NCBI GenBank assembly: GCA_910588175.1
Contig: CAJUQQ010000044.1
Location: forward strand, 1 to 16,385
Source: an uncultured Oscillibacter sp.
Lineage (GTDB): Bacteria > Bacillota > Clostridia > Oscillospirales > Oscillospiraceae
Reading direction: 5' to 3'
DNA: 16,385 nt
A model generated the notes under the pieces. The model saw only the letters and a list, made by a program, of their open reading frames with translations, searched no databases and was not told where the DNA came from. Positions 1 through 8,766 of this stretch are shown here, piece after piece; positions within the stretch are counted from its first letter, which is position 1, and every line of letters starts with the position of its first letter. A program made the translations under genes and the position numbers.

Positions 1-1379
<1,379 letters not shown>

Positions 1380-1406
1380 CCGCTTTCTTTTCTTTCCTAA
1401 TTGTGG

Positions 1407-1450
1407 GGCAAAGGCCCCCCGCCTTGGCGGGGGGGCCTTTGCCCTGTTTT
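1407..1450 (+). terminator. Rho-independent terminator after hppA
   Basis: A G/C-rich hairpin (left arm GGCAAAGGCCCCCCGCC, short TTG loop, matching right arm with one extra G) is followed by TGTTTT. It lies 27 bases after the hppA stop and 24 bases before the end of the convergent SSB-like gene. The T-run favours plus-strand termination. It may also stop transcription from the other side, though the minus-strand T-run is poor. Confidence 0.85.
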
Positions 1451-1473
1451 CCGGGAAATGGGAGAGCGCCGGG

Positions 1474-2100
1474 TCACGGACCCTGGCCGGCGTCGGGAGC
1501 CGGGTCTTCCGGGTCCAGCAGGCGCATCATGGACACCTCGTAGGCCGTCCGCTCCTCGGTCTCCCCGGTCTCCAGGGTCTTGTGGTATGTACGGCTCTGG
1601 ACCCGGCCCTCCAGGGCCAGGGAGTCTCCCACATGGAGGCGGCTGGCCTTCACCGCCAGCTGTCCCCAGGCGATGACCGGCAGGTAGTCCGCCCGGCCGT
1701 ACCGCCGGGGGACGGCAAGCATCAAATCGCAGATGCTCCGCCCCAAGGGGGTCCGGCGGAAGATGGGGGGCTTGCACAGCGCGCCGGAGAGGGCGATCTG
1801 GTTTTGAGGCTCGTCCAGTCCCGGCTGGAGGTCCTGGGCGTAGACCGTCAGCACCAGGCGGCTGCCCACGCCGCTGCGGTTGTTGAAGGAGCGGAGCTGC
1901 CCCCGGACGCGGAGAAGCCGCCCCACCGCCGCCTGGGCGGCCAGCCCCCCGGGCAGCAGCACCGGCAGAAGGTCCGTTTGGCCGCTGAGCCGGGGGACCT
2001 GGAGATATACGCGGTAAAACTGCGTGCCATGGTTCTCGTGGGACCACTCCGGCTCTCCCAGGACCCGTCCCTCCAGCAGCACTTCATTTCTTGTCGTCAT
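1474..2100 (-). CDS. Tandem OB-fold single-stranded-DNA-binding-like protein
   Basis: The 208-residue protein is made of two SSB-type OB-folds in a row, about residues 5-92 and 100-196. The halves align with each other: NEVLLEGRV...VYLQVPR...DLLPVLLPGGLA in the first and NQIALSGAL...LMLAVPR...DYLPVIAWGQLA in the second. Bacterial SSB normally has one OB-fold per chain plus an acidic C-terminal tip that recruits partners. Here the tail is short (PEDPAPDAGQGP) without that tip. The ATG at 2100 is chosen because GAGAGG lies 8 bases before it. A longer in-frame start at 2130 would overlap the likely -10 box and has no ribosome site. The gene is a single transcription unit, separated from the DUF362 gene upstream by a terminator. 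Binding of single-stranded DNA is inferred from the fold; the substrate and role are not known, and it is unlikely to be the main SSB. Confidence 0.82.
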   Translation of the reverse strand: MTTRNEVLLEGRVLGEPEWSHENHGTQFYRVYLQVPRLSGQTDLLPVLLPGGLAAQAAVGRLLRVRGQLRSFNNRSGVGSRLVLTVYAQDLQPGLDEPQNQIALSGALCKPPIFRRTPLGRSICDLMLAVPRRYGRADYLPVIAWGQLAVKASRLHVGDSLALEGRVQSRTYHKTLETGETEERTAYEVSMMRLLDPEDPAPDAGQGP

Positions 2101-2128
2101 GTTGTCCACCTCTCGGTCGTGATACCGC

Positions 2129-2157
2129 ATTGTATGAGAAGGAGGGGACAGATAGAA
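2129..2157 (-). promoter_or_regulatory. Weak candidate promoter of the SSB-like gene
   Basis: On the minus strand there is a good -10 (TACAAT at 2134-2129), but the hexamer 17 bases upstream (TTCTAT, 2157-2152) matches -35 poorly. It lies between the DUF362 terminator and the SSB-like start, where a promoter is needed. Confidence 0.35.
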
Positions 2158-2161
2158 CCGG

Positions 2162-2191
2162 AAAAAGAGGCGCGGCTTTCCGCCGCGCCTC
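2162..2191 (-). terminator. Rho-independent terminator of the DUF362 gene
   Basis: A perfect 10-bp stem, GAGGCGCGGC paired with GCCGCGCCTC (2167-2176 and 2182-2191), has a 5-base loop. On the minus strand it is followed by TTTTT (2166-2162). It begins 15 bases after the DUF362 stop codon. Confidence 0.9.
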
Positions 2192-2205
2192 GTCCGGTAA
2201 ATCGC

Positions 2206-3327
2206 TCAGATTTTGATCAGCTTATACTTCCGGGACCCGAGCCCCAGCTTCTCCGCGTGCTCCAGGCAGGACTGCCAGTGGGTGTCCGGGTGGGCGGCCA
2301 GGAGAACGTCGCCGCAGTTACAGTCGAAGCCCTCGTCAAACAGCACGGAGCCGGGCATGGGGGGCTGGGACACCACCGCGTCGGCGCAGGCCTGGTCCAG
2401 GGCCACAGGGTCGAAGGAGGCGAACATGCCCACGTCGGCGGCGATGGGCACGTCGTTCTCCCCGTGGCAGTCGCAGTTGGGGGAGACGTCCAGCACCAGG
2501 GAGACGTGGAAGCAGGGCCGCCCGTCCACCACGGCCTTGGTATACTCGGCGATTTTCTTGTTCAGAATGGTGGGGGCCTCGTCGTAGAGGCAGTCGATGG
2601 CGTCCTTGGGGCAGACCGCCAGGCAGCGGCCGCAGCCCACGCACTTGTCCGTGTCGATGGACGCCTTGCCGTCGGGCCCGAACTGGGGCGCGCCGTGGGC
2701 GCAGATTTTGGCGCAGGCCTTGCAGCCGATGCACTTCTTTTCCTTCACAAAGGGCTTGCCGGAGTTGTGCTGCTCCATCTTGCCCGCCCGGGAGCCGCAG
2801 CCCATGCCGATGTTTTTCAGCACGCCGCCCATGCCCGCCTGCTCGTGGCCCTTGAAGTGGGTGAGGGAGACGAACACGTCCGCATCCATGACGGCCCGGC
2901 CGATCTTGGCCTCCTTCACGTATTCGCCGCCCTCCACGGGGACCAGCGCTTCGTCGGTGCCCTTCAGCCCGTCGGCGATGAGCACGTGGCAGCCGGCGGA
3001 ATAGGGGCTGAAGCCGTTGACGTAGGCGGACTCCAGGTGGTCCAGGGCGTTTTTCCGCCCGCCCACGTACAGGGTGTTGCAGTCCGTCAGGAAGGGCTTG
3101 CCCCCCTGGGACTTGATCAGGTCCGCCACGGCCCGGGCCCAGTTGGGCCGGAGGTAGGCCAGGTTCCCCGGCTCGCCGAAGTGCATTTTGACGGCGACGA
3201 ATTTGTCCTCCATGTCGATCTCGCCGAACCCGGCGGTCATCATCAGCCGGGCCAGCTTTTGGGGCAGGTTTTCCCGCCAGCTGGGGCAGCGGAAGTCCGC
3301 GAAATAGACCTTGGATGTTTCGGCCAT
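2206..3327 (-). CDS. DUF362 domain protein with two 4Fe-4S ferredoxin motifs
   Basis: This 373-residue protein matches the clostridial DUF362 family, presumed soluble iron-sulfur proteins whose substrate is not established. The N-terminal DUF362 part (about 1-190) holds VKMHFGEPGN (47-56) and HFKGHEQAGMGGVLKNIGMG (157-176). A bacterial ferredoxin domain follows: C199-x2-C202-x2-C205-x3-C209 and C229-x2-C232-x2-C235-x3-C239, enough for two [4Fe-4S] clusters. The DUF362 fold resumes after it, with FASFDPVALDQAC near 302-314. Further cysteines sit in NCDCHGEND (284-292) and DCNCGD (335-340). The start at 3327 has AAGGAG about 10 bases upstream; ATGs at 3336 (too close to that site) and 3381 (upstream of it, at the expected transcript start) are not credible. 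There is no signal peptide or membrane helix. It is a one-gene unit with its own terminator and a promoter that looks regulated (3382-3412). Electron transfer is inferred from the clusters only. Confidence 0.93.
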   Translation of the reverse strand: MAETSKVYFADFRCPSWRENLPQKLARLMMTAGFGEIDMEDKFVAVKMHFGEPGNLAYLRPNWARAVADLIKSQGGKPFLTDCNTLYVGGRKNALDHLESAYVNGFSPYSAGCHVLIADGLKGTDEALVPVEGGEYVKEAKIGRAVMDADVFVSLTHFKGHEQAGMGGVLKNIGMGCGSRAGKMEQHNSGKPFVKEKKCIGCKACAKICAHGAPQFGPDGKASIDTDKCVGCGRCLAVCPKDAIDCLYDEAPTILNKKIAEYTKAVVDGRPCFHVSLVLDVSPNCDCHGENDVPIAADVGMFASFDPVALDQACADAVVSQPPMPGSVLFDEGFDCNCGDVLLAAHPDTHWQSCLEHAEKLGLGSRKYKLIKI

Positions 3328-3381
3328 GGTAATCATTCTCCTTTTTCGTTGGTTTCCGAGTGTCCGGAACGTTTGCCACAC

Positions 3382-3412
3382 AGTGTATCACATGGAGTAC
3401 GGTCCATGTCAA
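3382..3412 (-). promoter_or_regulatory. Promoter of the DUF362 gene with a MerR-like operator dyad
   Basis: On the minus strand there is a perfect -35 TTGACA (3412-3407), then a 19-base spacer, then TACACT (3387-3382). A 7-bp perfect inverted repeat, ACATGGA-N6-TCCATGT (3390-3409), occupies the spacer and overlaps the -35. Spacers of 19-20 bp carrying a dyad are the hallmark of promoters controlled by MerR-family regulators (family knowledge). An A-run lies just upstream of the -35. The alternative -10 GATACA at 17-bp spacing is a poorer match. The expected transcript start is near 3375, giving a leader of about 48 bases. No MerR-family gene is in the window, so the regulator is inferred. Confidence 0.6.
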
Positions 3413-3499
3413 GTCTTTTTCCGGACATCGCCGGACCCGCTCCGGGATTTGGGGGCGGAATGGAAAAAAAGCGTTTTGCCGGTTGTATTCCCCAGCCGC

Positions 3500-3526
3500 T
3501 TGTGCTAAACTATAACGGATTATAAT
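3500..3526 (+). promoter_or_regulatory. Candidate promoter of the ddl operon
   Basis: A perfect TATAAT (3521-3526) lies in an AT-rich stretch 36 bases before ddl. The nearest -35-like hexamer is TTGTGC (3500-3505) with a short 15-bp spacer, so the -10 is convincing but the -35 is not. A second TATAAC at 3511-3516 is an alternative. This is the only plausible promoter seen for the eight-gene operon. Confidence 0.5.
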
Positions 3527-3561
3527 AACATAAAAGTATTACCACTGCTGGAGGAAACCAC

Positions 3562-4614
3562 ATGAAGATCGTTGTACTGGCCGGGGGCCTTTCCACCGAG
3601 CGGGCCGTCTCCCTGGTGTCGGGCGCGGGCATCTGCCGCGCCCTGCGGGAGCGGGGCCACCGGGCCATTTTGGTAGATTTGTTCCTGGGGCTGGAGGAGC
3701 TTCCGGAGGACCCGGAGACCCTCTTCGACGCGGAGGACGGCCTGTGCCCCGACGCCAGGATTGAGACCACCGCCCCGGACCTGGAGGCCGTCCGGAAAAG
3801 CCGGAGGGACCAGAGCCCCCGGGTCTTCGGCCCCAACGTGCCGGAGCTGTGCCAGATGGCGGAGATCGTGTTCCTGGGCCTCCACGGCCAGGACGGGGAG
3901 GACGGACGGGTCCAGGCGGCCCTGGAGCTGCTGGGGGTGCCCTACACCGGGGCCGGCTACCTGGCCTCCGGCATGGCCATGGACAAGGCGGTGGCCAAGC
4001 GGATCATGACCGCCGGGGGCGTTCCCACGCCCGGCTGGCGGGTGTTGGAGTATGTCCCGGGAGAGGAGGGGCGGCTGGCCCGGGAGCTGCCCATGCCCTG
4101 TGTGATTAAATGCACCACCGGCGGGTCCTCCCTGGGGGTCTTCCTGCCGGAGAACCGGGAGGAGCTGGAGGAGGCCTTGGTGAAGGTCCGCCGCTTCGGC
4201 GGCCAGGTGATCTGGGAGGAGCGGATCTATGGCCGGGAGCTGACGGCGGCGGTTCTGGGGGACCGGGCCCTGCCCGCCGTGGAGACCATCCCCGCCGGAA
4301 AGGACTTTGACTACGCGGCCAAGTACCAGCGGGGCGGGGCGGCGGAAATCTGCCCCGCGAACCTGACGGAGGCGGAGGCCGCCGCCGCCGGGGAGCTGGC
4401 GCTCCGGGCCCACAGGGCCCTGGGCCTTCAGGTGTACTCCCGGACGGACATGATTCTGGACCGGGACGGGAAGCTCTGGTGTCTGGAGGTCAACTCCCTG
4501 CCGGGGATGACCCCCACCAGCTTTGTGCCCCAGGAGGCCGCCGCCGTGGGCATCGGCTACGGCGAGCTGTGCGAGGAGATCGTGCGGCTGTCCCTGGACG
4601 TGAAGCGCCGGTGA
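3562..4614 (+). CDS. ddl: D-alanine--D-alanine ligase
   Basis: This cytoplasmic ATP-grasp enzyme joins two D-alanines to give the dipeptide used by MurF. The 350 residues carry GGLSTE with the N-terminal Glu (8-13), LHGQDGEDG (107-115), MDK (140-142), ATP-binding K183 followed by GGSSLGV (187-193), the omega-loop FDYAAKY (249-255), R294/D296, and the metal and transition-state residues E309 and N311 in EVNSLPGMT. The Lys-Tyr pair of the omega-loop fits D-Ala-D-Ala ligases rather than the VanA type with His (family knowledge). Two small departures from common Ddl are IKC where VKP is usual, and a long acidic region at about 42-95 before the LHG motif. TGGAGG lies 7 bases before the ATG. It is the first gene of the operon, 77 bases ahead of murF, which uses its product. 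Confidence 0.95.
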   Translation: MKIVVLAGGLSTERAVSLVSGAGICRALRERGHRAILVDLFLGLEELPEDPETLFDAEDGLCPDARIETTAPDLEAVRKSRRDQSPRVFGPNVPELCQMAEIVFLGLHGQDGEDGRVQAALELLGVPYTGAGYLASGMAMDKAVAKRIMTAGGVPTPGWRVLEYVPGEEGRLARELPMPCVIKCTTGGSSLGVFLPENREELEEALVKVRRFGGQVIWEERIYGRELTAAVLGDRALPAVETIPAGKDFDYAAKYQRGGAAEICPANLTEAEAAAAGELALRAHRALGLQVYSRTDMILDRDGKLWCLEVNSLPGMTPTSFVPQEAAAVGIGYGELCEEIVRLSLDVKRR

Positions 4615-4615
4615 G

Positions 4616-4677
4616 TACGTAATCGCGGGAAAGCCGCGCATCATTATGTGGAGAAAGCGCGCCCCGGACGGGGCGCG
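4616..4677 (+). other. Two stem-loops in the ddl-murF gap
   Basis: The first stem is CGCGG/CCGCG (4624-4628 and 4634-4638). It may be extended by outer flanks ACGTAAT and ATTATGT, which can pair with one G-U and a 4-base bulge. The second is a perfect 8-bp stem CGCGCCCC/GGGGCGCG (4658-4665 and 4670-4677) with a GGAC loop. Its last base is the first base of the murF ribosome site GGGGAGGA (4677-4684). There is no T-run, so these are not terminators; mRNA processing or translational tuning is possible but unproven. Confidence 0.45.
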
Positions 4678-4691
4678 GGGAGGACGATGGA

Positions 4692-6074
4692 ATGGAGCCC
4701 ATGACTGCCCGCCAGATCGCCGCCGCCGTGGACGGTGTGTGGCTGAACCCCCGAGAGAACGCCCCCGCCGTCACCGCGGTCTGCACCGACAGCCGCGCTC
4801 TGACCCCCGGCTGTCTGTTTCTGCCCTGGGTGGGAGAGCGGTTCGACGGGCATGACTTTGTGGACGCGGCCCTGGAGGGCGGCGCGGCGGGGTGCCTCTG
4901 CGCCCGCCTGCCGGAGACCCTCCGGCCGGACAAATTTTACATTCAGGTGGCGGACACCCGCCTGGCCCTCCGGGCCCTGGCCTCCGCCTGCCGGGACAGG
5001 TTTTCCCTGCCGGTGATTCAGATCACCGGCAGCGTGGGGAAGACCACCACCAAGGAGATGGTCGCCGCCGTGCTGGGGGCGAAATACAAGGTGTGGAAAA
5101 CCCCGGAGAACTACAACAACGACATCGGGACTCCCCTGACCCTGCTGGGCCTGACGGGGGAGCACGAGGCGGCGGTGATCGAGACCGGCATGAACCACTT
5201 TGGGGAGATCGCGTATCTCACCGCGATGGTAAAACCGGACATCGCCGTCATTTCCAACATCGGAGACGCCCACATCGAGCACCTGGGAAGCCGGGAGGGT
5301 ATCCTGAAAGCCAAGTGCGAGATTTTCTCGCACCTGAAAAAAGACGGCCTGGCCATCCTGAACGGGGACGACGCCCTGCTGAACACCGTGGACGCGCCCT
5401 TCCGAACCGTCCGCTGCGGCAAGTCGGAGCGGTGCCAGGCCCGGATTACCGAGGTCGCCGACCACGGCGTGGAGGGCATTTGCTGCACCGTCGTCACGGA
5501 GAAGGAGCGCTATGAGCTGGACATCCCCGCGCCGGGAGAGCACATGGCCTACGCCGCCGCCATCGCGGCGGCGGCGGGCGAGGCCCTGGGCCTCAGCCGG
5601 GAGGAGATCGTCCGGGGCGCGGCGTCCTATGTCCCGGTGGGAAGCCGGATGCGGGTGCTCCGCCTGTCGGAGCGGCGGCTGATTCTGGACGACTGCTATA
5701 ACGCCAACCCCCAGTCCGTGGCGGCGGCGCTGGAGATTCTGGCCCGGACGGAGCGGGACAAAAAAATCGCCGTCCTGGGGGACATGGGGGAGCTGGGCGA
5801 CATCCGGAGCCGGGCCCACTACAACATGGGGGCTCTGGCCGCCATGCTGGGCATTGATTTGGTGTTCGCCATCGGCAGCGGGGACCTGGCGGGGAAAATC
5901 GCCGACGGCGTGGCGCTCAGCGGCGGGTCCGTGCTCTACTTCCCCACCAAGGAGGAGGCCCTGCCGGAGCTCCGGCGGCAGATGGAGCAGCCGGGGACCG
6001 TGATGCTGGCCAAGGCCTCCCACGCCATGAAGTTTGAGTGGCTGGTAGAACGCCTGCGGGAAACAGGAGAATGA
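4692..6074 (+). CDS. murF: UDP-N-acetylmuramoyl-tripeptide--D-alanyl-D-alanine ligase
   Basis: This cytoplasmic Mur ligase adds the D-Ala-D-Ala made by Ddl to the UDP-MurNAc-tripeptide, the last cytoplasmic peptide step of wall-precursor synthesis. The 460-residue length is normal. An N-terminal substrate domain (TDSRALTPGCLFL, 32-44) precedes the central ATPase with P-loop ITGSVGKTTTKEM (111-123), NYNNDIGTPLT (140-150), ETGMNHFGEI (164-173) and NIGDAHIEHLG (189-199). Lys208 sits where Mur ligases carry the carbamylated lysine. The C-terminal domain has DDCYNANPQS (333-342), LGDMGELG (362-369) and KASH (441-444). The ATG at 4692 lies 7 bases after GGGGAGGA; an ATG at 4701 is too far. It follows ddl in the same operon and is 13 bases before the ABC-F gene. 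Confidence 0.96.
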   Translation: MEPMTARQIAAAVDGVWLNPRENAPAVTAVCTDSRALTPGCLFLPWVGERFDGHDFVDAALEGGAAGCLCARLPETLRPDKFYIQVADTRLALRALASACRDRFSLPVIQITGSVGKTTTKEMVAAVLGAKYKVWKTPENYNNDIGTPLTLLGLTGEHEAAVIETGMNHFGEIAYLTAMVKPDIAVISNIGDAHIEHLGSREGILKAKCEIFSHLKKDGLAILNGDDALLNTVDAPFRTVRCGKSERCQARITEVADHGVEGICCTVVTEKERYELDIPAPGEHMAYAAAIAAAAGEALGLSREEIVRGAASYVPVGSRMRVLRLSERRLILDDCYNANPQSVAAALEILARTERDKKIAVLGDMGELGDIRSRAHYNMGALAAMLGIDLVFAIGSGDLAGKIADGVALSGGSVLYFPTKEEALPELRRQMEQPGTVMLAKASHAMKFEWLVERLRETGE

Positions 6075-6087
6075 ACGATAGAACGCT

Positions 6088-7983
6088 ATGATTGAGATAC
6101 AGATCAGCTCCCTGGTCAAGTCCTTTGAGGTGGGGCACAACGTGCTGGACGGCCTGACCTTTCAGATTGACCAGGGGGAGCGGGTGGGCCTGCTGGGCCG
6201 GAACGGCGCGGGCAAAACCACCCTGTTTCGCATATTGACCCAAGAGCTGGAGCCCGACGAGGGCCAGGTTTCCATCGGCCAGGGGCGGCGGCTGGGGCTG
6301 ATTTCCCAGATTCCCGTCTACCCGGCGGGATACACCGTGGAGGATGTGCTCCGCTCCGCCTTCGCCCGGCTGGAGAGTCTGGCAAGGGAGATGGAGGCCC
6401 TGGAGGGCCGCATGGCGGCGGGGGAATCGGACCCGGCGCTGCTGCGGCGCTACGGTTCCCTCCGCGAGCGGTTCGAGGTCTTCGGCGGCTATGACACCGA
6501 CGTGGCCGTCAATAAAATCGCCAACGGCCTCTCCATCTCTCAGGATATGCGGGGCCAGCTCTTCGACAGCCTCTCCGGCGGGGAGAAGACCCGGGTGAAC
6601 CTGGGCCGCCTGATTCTGGAGGACACGGATATTCTGCTCTTGGACGAGCCCACGAACCACCTGGACCTCCACGCCACGGAGTGGCTGGAGGAGTATATCC
6701 GGGGCTTCCGGGGCACCGTCGTGGCCATCTCCCACGACCGCTATTTCCTGGACCGGGTGGTCACCCGGGTCATTGAGATTGAAAACGGAAAGGCGGAGTT
6801 CTACAGCGGGAACTACAGCTTTTACGCCGTGGAGAAGGAGCGCCGCTATCAGGAGCGGCTGAAGCAGTACCAGAAGGAACAGGCGAAGATTGAACAATTG
6901 GAGAAGGCGGCGGAGCAGCTCCGGGTCTGGGCCTTTATGGGCATGGACAAGACCTACCGCCGGGCGGTGAACATCGAGCGGCGGATTGAGCGGATGCGCA
7001 CCACCGCCAAGCCCACCAAGGCAAGGAAGATGGACGCCCGGTTCTCCACCGCCGAGTTCCACGGGGACGAGGTGCTGGGCATCCGGGGCCTGGCCAAATC
7101 CTATGGGGACAAGCATCTGTTTGACAGCATCACCCTGAAGGTGGAGGGGGGCGAGCGCATCGCCCTCATCGGTGACAACGGGACGGGGAAGTCCACCCTG
7201 ATCAAAATGATCATGGGGGAGCTGTACCCCGACGACGGGCGCATCAAGCTGGGGCCCCAGGCGAAGCCCGCCTACCTGCCCCAGATCATCCACTTCGACC
7301 ACCCGGACTGGAATCTGGTGGAGAACATGATGGCCTCGAAACGGGGCCTCTCCGCCCAGAGCGCCCGAAACCGGCTGGCGTCCTATGACTTCCGGGGAGA
7401 GGACGTGTTCAAGCCCGTGTCCGTCCTCTCCGGCGGGGAGCAGAGCCGCCTGCGGCTGTGCATGCTGATGGACGGGGAGATCAACTTCCTGATTTTGGAC
7501 GAGCCCACAAACCACCTGGACATCGCCTCCCGGGAGTGGATTGAGGAGGCGGTGGAATCCTACGACGGGACGCTGCTGTTTGTCAGCCACGACCGCTATT
7601 TCATCAACCGCTTCGCCACCCGGATCTGGGAGCTGGCGAATGAGACCATTACGGACTACCCCTGCGGCTTCGCCCAGTACCGGCAGATGAAGGCCCAGGA
7701 GGAGGCGAAACCCGAGCCCCCCAAGCCCGCCAAGGAAAAGGCCGAGCGCCCCGCCCGGGGCAACCGGGCCCAGCAGAACGCCCGGCGGCAGCTGACCATC
7801 TGCGAGCGGGACATCGCCAAGGCGGAGGAGCGGATTTCCGCCCTGGAGGCGGACATGGAGGCCGCCGCCTGCGACTATGAGAAGCTGACGGCCCTGACGG
7901 CGGAGCGGGAGGAAGCCCAGGGGGAGCTGGACGCGCTCTATGAGCGCTGGGAACAGCTCAGCGAGGAGGCCGGGGAGGTATGA
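6088..7983 (+). CDS. ABC-F family ATPase with C-terminal coiled coil
   Basis: This soluble protein has two ABC ATPase domains and no transmembrane part. ABC-F proteins act on the ribosome, either relieving stalls as housekeeping factors or protecting against antibiotics. Domain 1 has Walker A GRNGAGKTT (37-45), signature LSGGE (162-166), LLLDEPTNHLD (183-193) and SHDRYF (215-220). Domain 2 has GDNGTGKST (362-370), LSGGEQ (447-452), LILDEPTNHLD (468-478) and SHDRYF (500-505). The linker that reaches toward the ribosomal P-site lies at about 240-325. After a Pro/Lys/Glu-rich tether (538-560), a charged helical segment (about 565-627) forms a Uup/YheS-like coiled coil. The start at 6088 has GGAG 18 bases upstream, inside the murF end, which suggests translational coupling. 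Its last four bases overlap the next gene. The subfamily and a resistance role cannot be told from motifs alone. Confidence 0.93.
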   Translation: MIEIQISSLVKSFEVGHNVLDGLTFQIDQGERVGLLGRNGAGKTTLFRILTQELEPDEGQVSIGQGRRLGLISQIPVYPAGYTVEDVLRSAFARLESLAREMEALEGRMAAGESDPALLRRYGSLRERFEVFGGYDTDVAVNKIANGLSISQDMRGQLFDSLSGGEKTRVNLGRLILEDTDILLLDEPTNHLDLHATEWLEEYIRGFRGTVVAISHDRYFLDRVVTRVIEIENGKAEFYSGNYSFYAVEKERRYQERLKQYQKEQAKIEQLEKAAEQLRVWAFMGMDKTYRRAVNIERRIERMRTTAKPTKARKMDARFSTAEFHGDEVLGIRGLAKSYGDKHLFDSITLKVEGGERIALIGDNGTGKSTLIKMIMGELYPDDGRIKLGPQAKPAYLPQIIHFDHPDWNLVENMMASKRGLSAQSARNRLASYDFRGEDVFKPVSVLSGGEQSRLRLCMLMDGEINFLILDEPTNHLDIASREWIEEAVESYDGTLLFVSHDRYFINRFATRIWELANETITDYPCGFAQYRQMKAQEEAKPEPPKPAKEKAERPARGNRAQQNARRQLTICERDIAKAEERISALEADMEAAACDYEKLTALTAEREEAQGELDALYERWEQLSEEAGEV

Positions 7984-8741
7984 CGGCAAAATGGCTTTGC
8001 CGCGCCGGCCAGGCGGCCCTGGCGCTGGCGGGACTGGCGCTGGTCCTTATTCCCAACGGAATGCGCTTTACCGGGTATTTCCTCCTGGGAGTTCTGGCGG
8101 TTTGGTATGGCGGGACGTGCCTTCGCCGCTGGGGGAAACGGTCCCGGACGGGGGCGCGCTGTTACCGCGTGTTTCTCGCGGGGCTGAGCCTTGGCGTCGT
8201 GTGTCTGACGGGCATTGAGGCCGCCATTGTCTTCCGGGGAGAGACGGACAACTCCAACCTTCCCGTGGACGCGGTGATCGTCCTGGGGGCCGGGGTCAAC
8301 GGCGAGACCCCCTCGGCGGCGCTGTGGAGCCGCATCCGGGCGGCGGAGGATTATCTGGAAACCCACCCGGACGTGCCGGTGGTCCTCTCCGGGGGACAGG
8401 GCGCCGGGGAGGCCATTTCCGAGGCGGAGGCCATGCGCCGGGCGCTGTGGACGGAGGACGGGGCGGAAAACGCCCGCCTTCTGCTGGAGGAGCGGTCCAC
8501 CAACACGGCGGAGAACTTCCGCTTTTCCAAGGCCCTGCTGGAGGAGCGGGGGCTGGACACGGAGACGGCCGTGGTGGCCGTGGTGACCAACGATTTTCAC
8601 TGCTTCCGGGCCCACATGATCGCCCAAAAGCAGGGGCTCCGGACCATCGACGTCCCGGCGGAGCTGCCCTGGTGGTGGCTCACCGCCAACTACTATTTGC
8701 GAGAGGCCTTCGCCGTGGTAAAGACGGCGTTGTTCGACTGA
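7980..8741 (+). CDS. YdcF/SanA/ElyC-family (DUF218) membrane protein
   Basis: The 253-residue protein begins with three hydrophobic segments (about 9-25, 29-46, 63-85), probably membrane helices. A DUF218 domain (97-245) follows, with VLGAGV (101-106), SGGQG plus SEAEAM (137-152), STNTAENF (173-180) and TNDFHCFRAH (203-212). Members of this family (E. coli ElyC, SanA, YdcF) are linked to envelope integrity and peptidoglycan or lipid-carrier metabolism, but no reaction is established. The ATG overlaps the ABC-F stop (ATGA at 7980-7983), so translation is coupled. Being downstream of ddl and murF agrees with an envelope role, which is inference. Confidence 0.88.
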   Translation: MTAKWLCRAGQAALALAGLALVLIPNGMRFTGYFLLGVLAVWYGGTCLRRWGKRSRTGARCYRVFLAGLSLGVVCLTGIEAAIVFRGETDNSNLPVDAVIVLGAGVNGETPSAALWSRIRAAEDYLETHPDVPVVLSGGQGAGEAISEAEAMRRALWTEDGAENARLLLEERSTNTAENFRFSKALLEERGLDTETAVVAVVTNDFHCFRAHMIAQKQGLRTIDVPAELPWWWLTANYYLREAFAVVKTALFD

Positions 8742-8766
8742 GATACAAACCAAAGGAGATGACCAA

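Noticed and set aside
2101..2130. Longer start for the SSB-like gene at 2130
   Set aside because: It coincides with the TACAAT box and lacks a ribosome site; the ATG at 2100 has GAGAGG at good spacing.
1582..3525. A 647-codon plus-strand open frame opposite the SSB-like and DUF362 genes
   Set aside because: It runs through two terminator/promoter regions, has biased composition, and opposes genes with clear motifs (two CxxCxxCxxxC clusters, OB-folds).
3562..4614. Vancomycin-resistance type D-Ala-D-Lac or D-Ala-D-Ser ligase
   Set aside because: The omega-loop has the Lys-Tyr of ordinary D-Ala-D-Ala ligases, and there are no vanH/vanX/vanT-type partners nearby; murF follows instead.
5917..7989. 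A 690-codon open frame on the minus strand, antisense to the ABC-F gene
   Set aside because: Its product is low-complexity (Leu, Gly, Pro, His rich) with no motif, and it is a mirror of GC-rich codons. The plus-strand ABC-F has every family motif.
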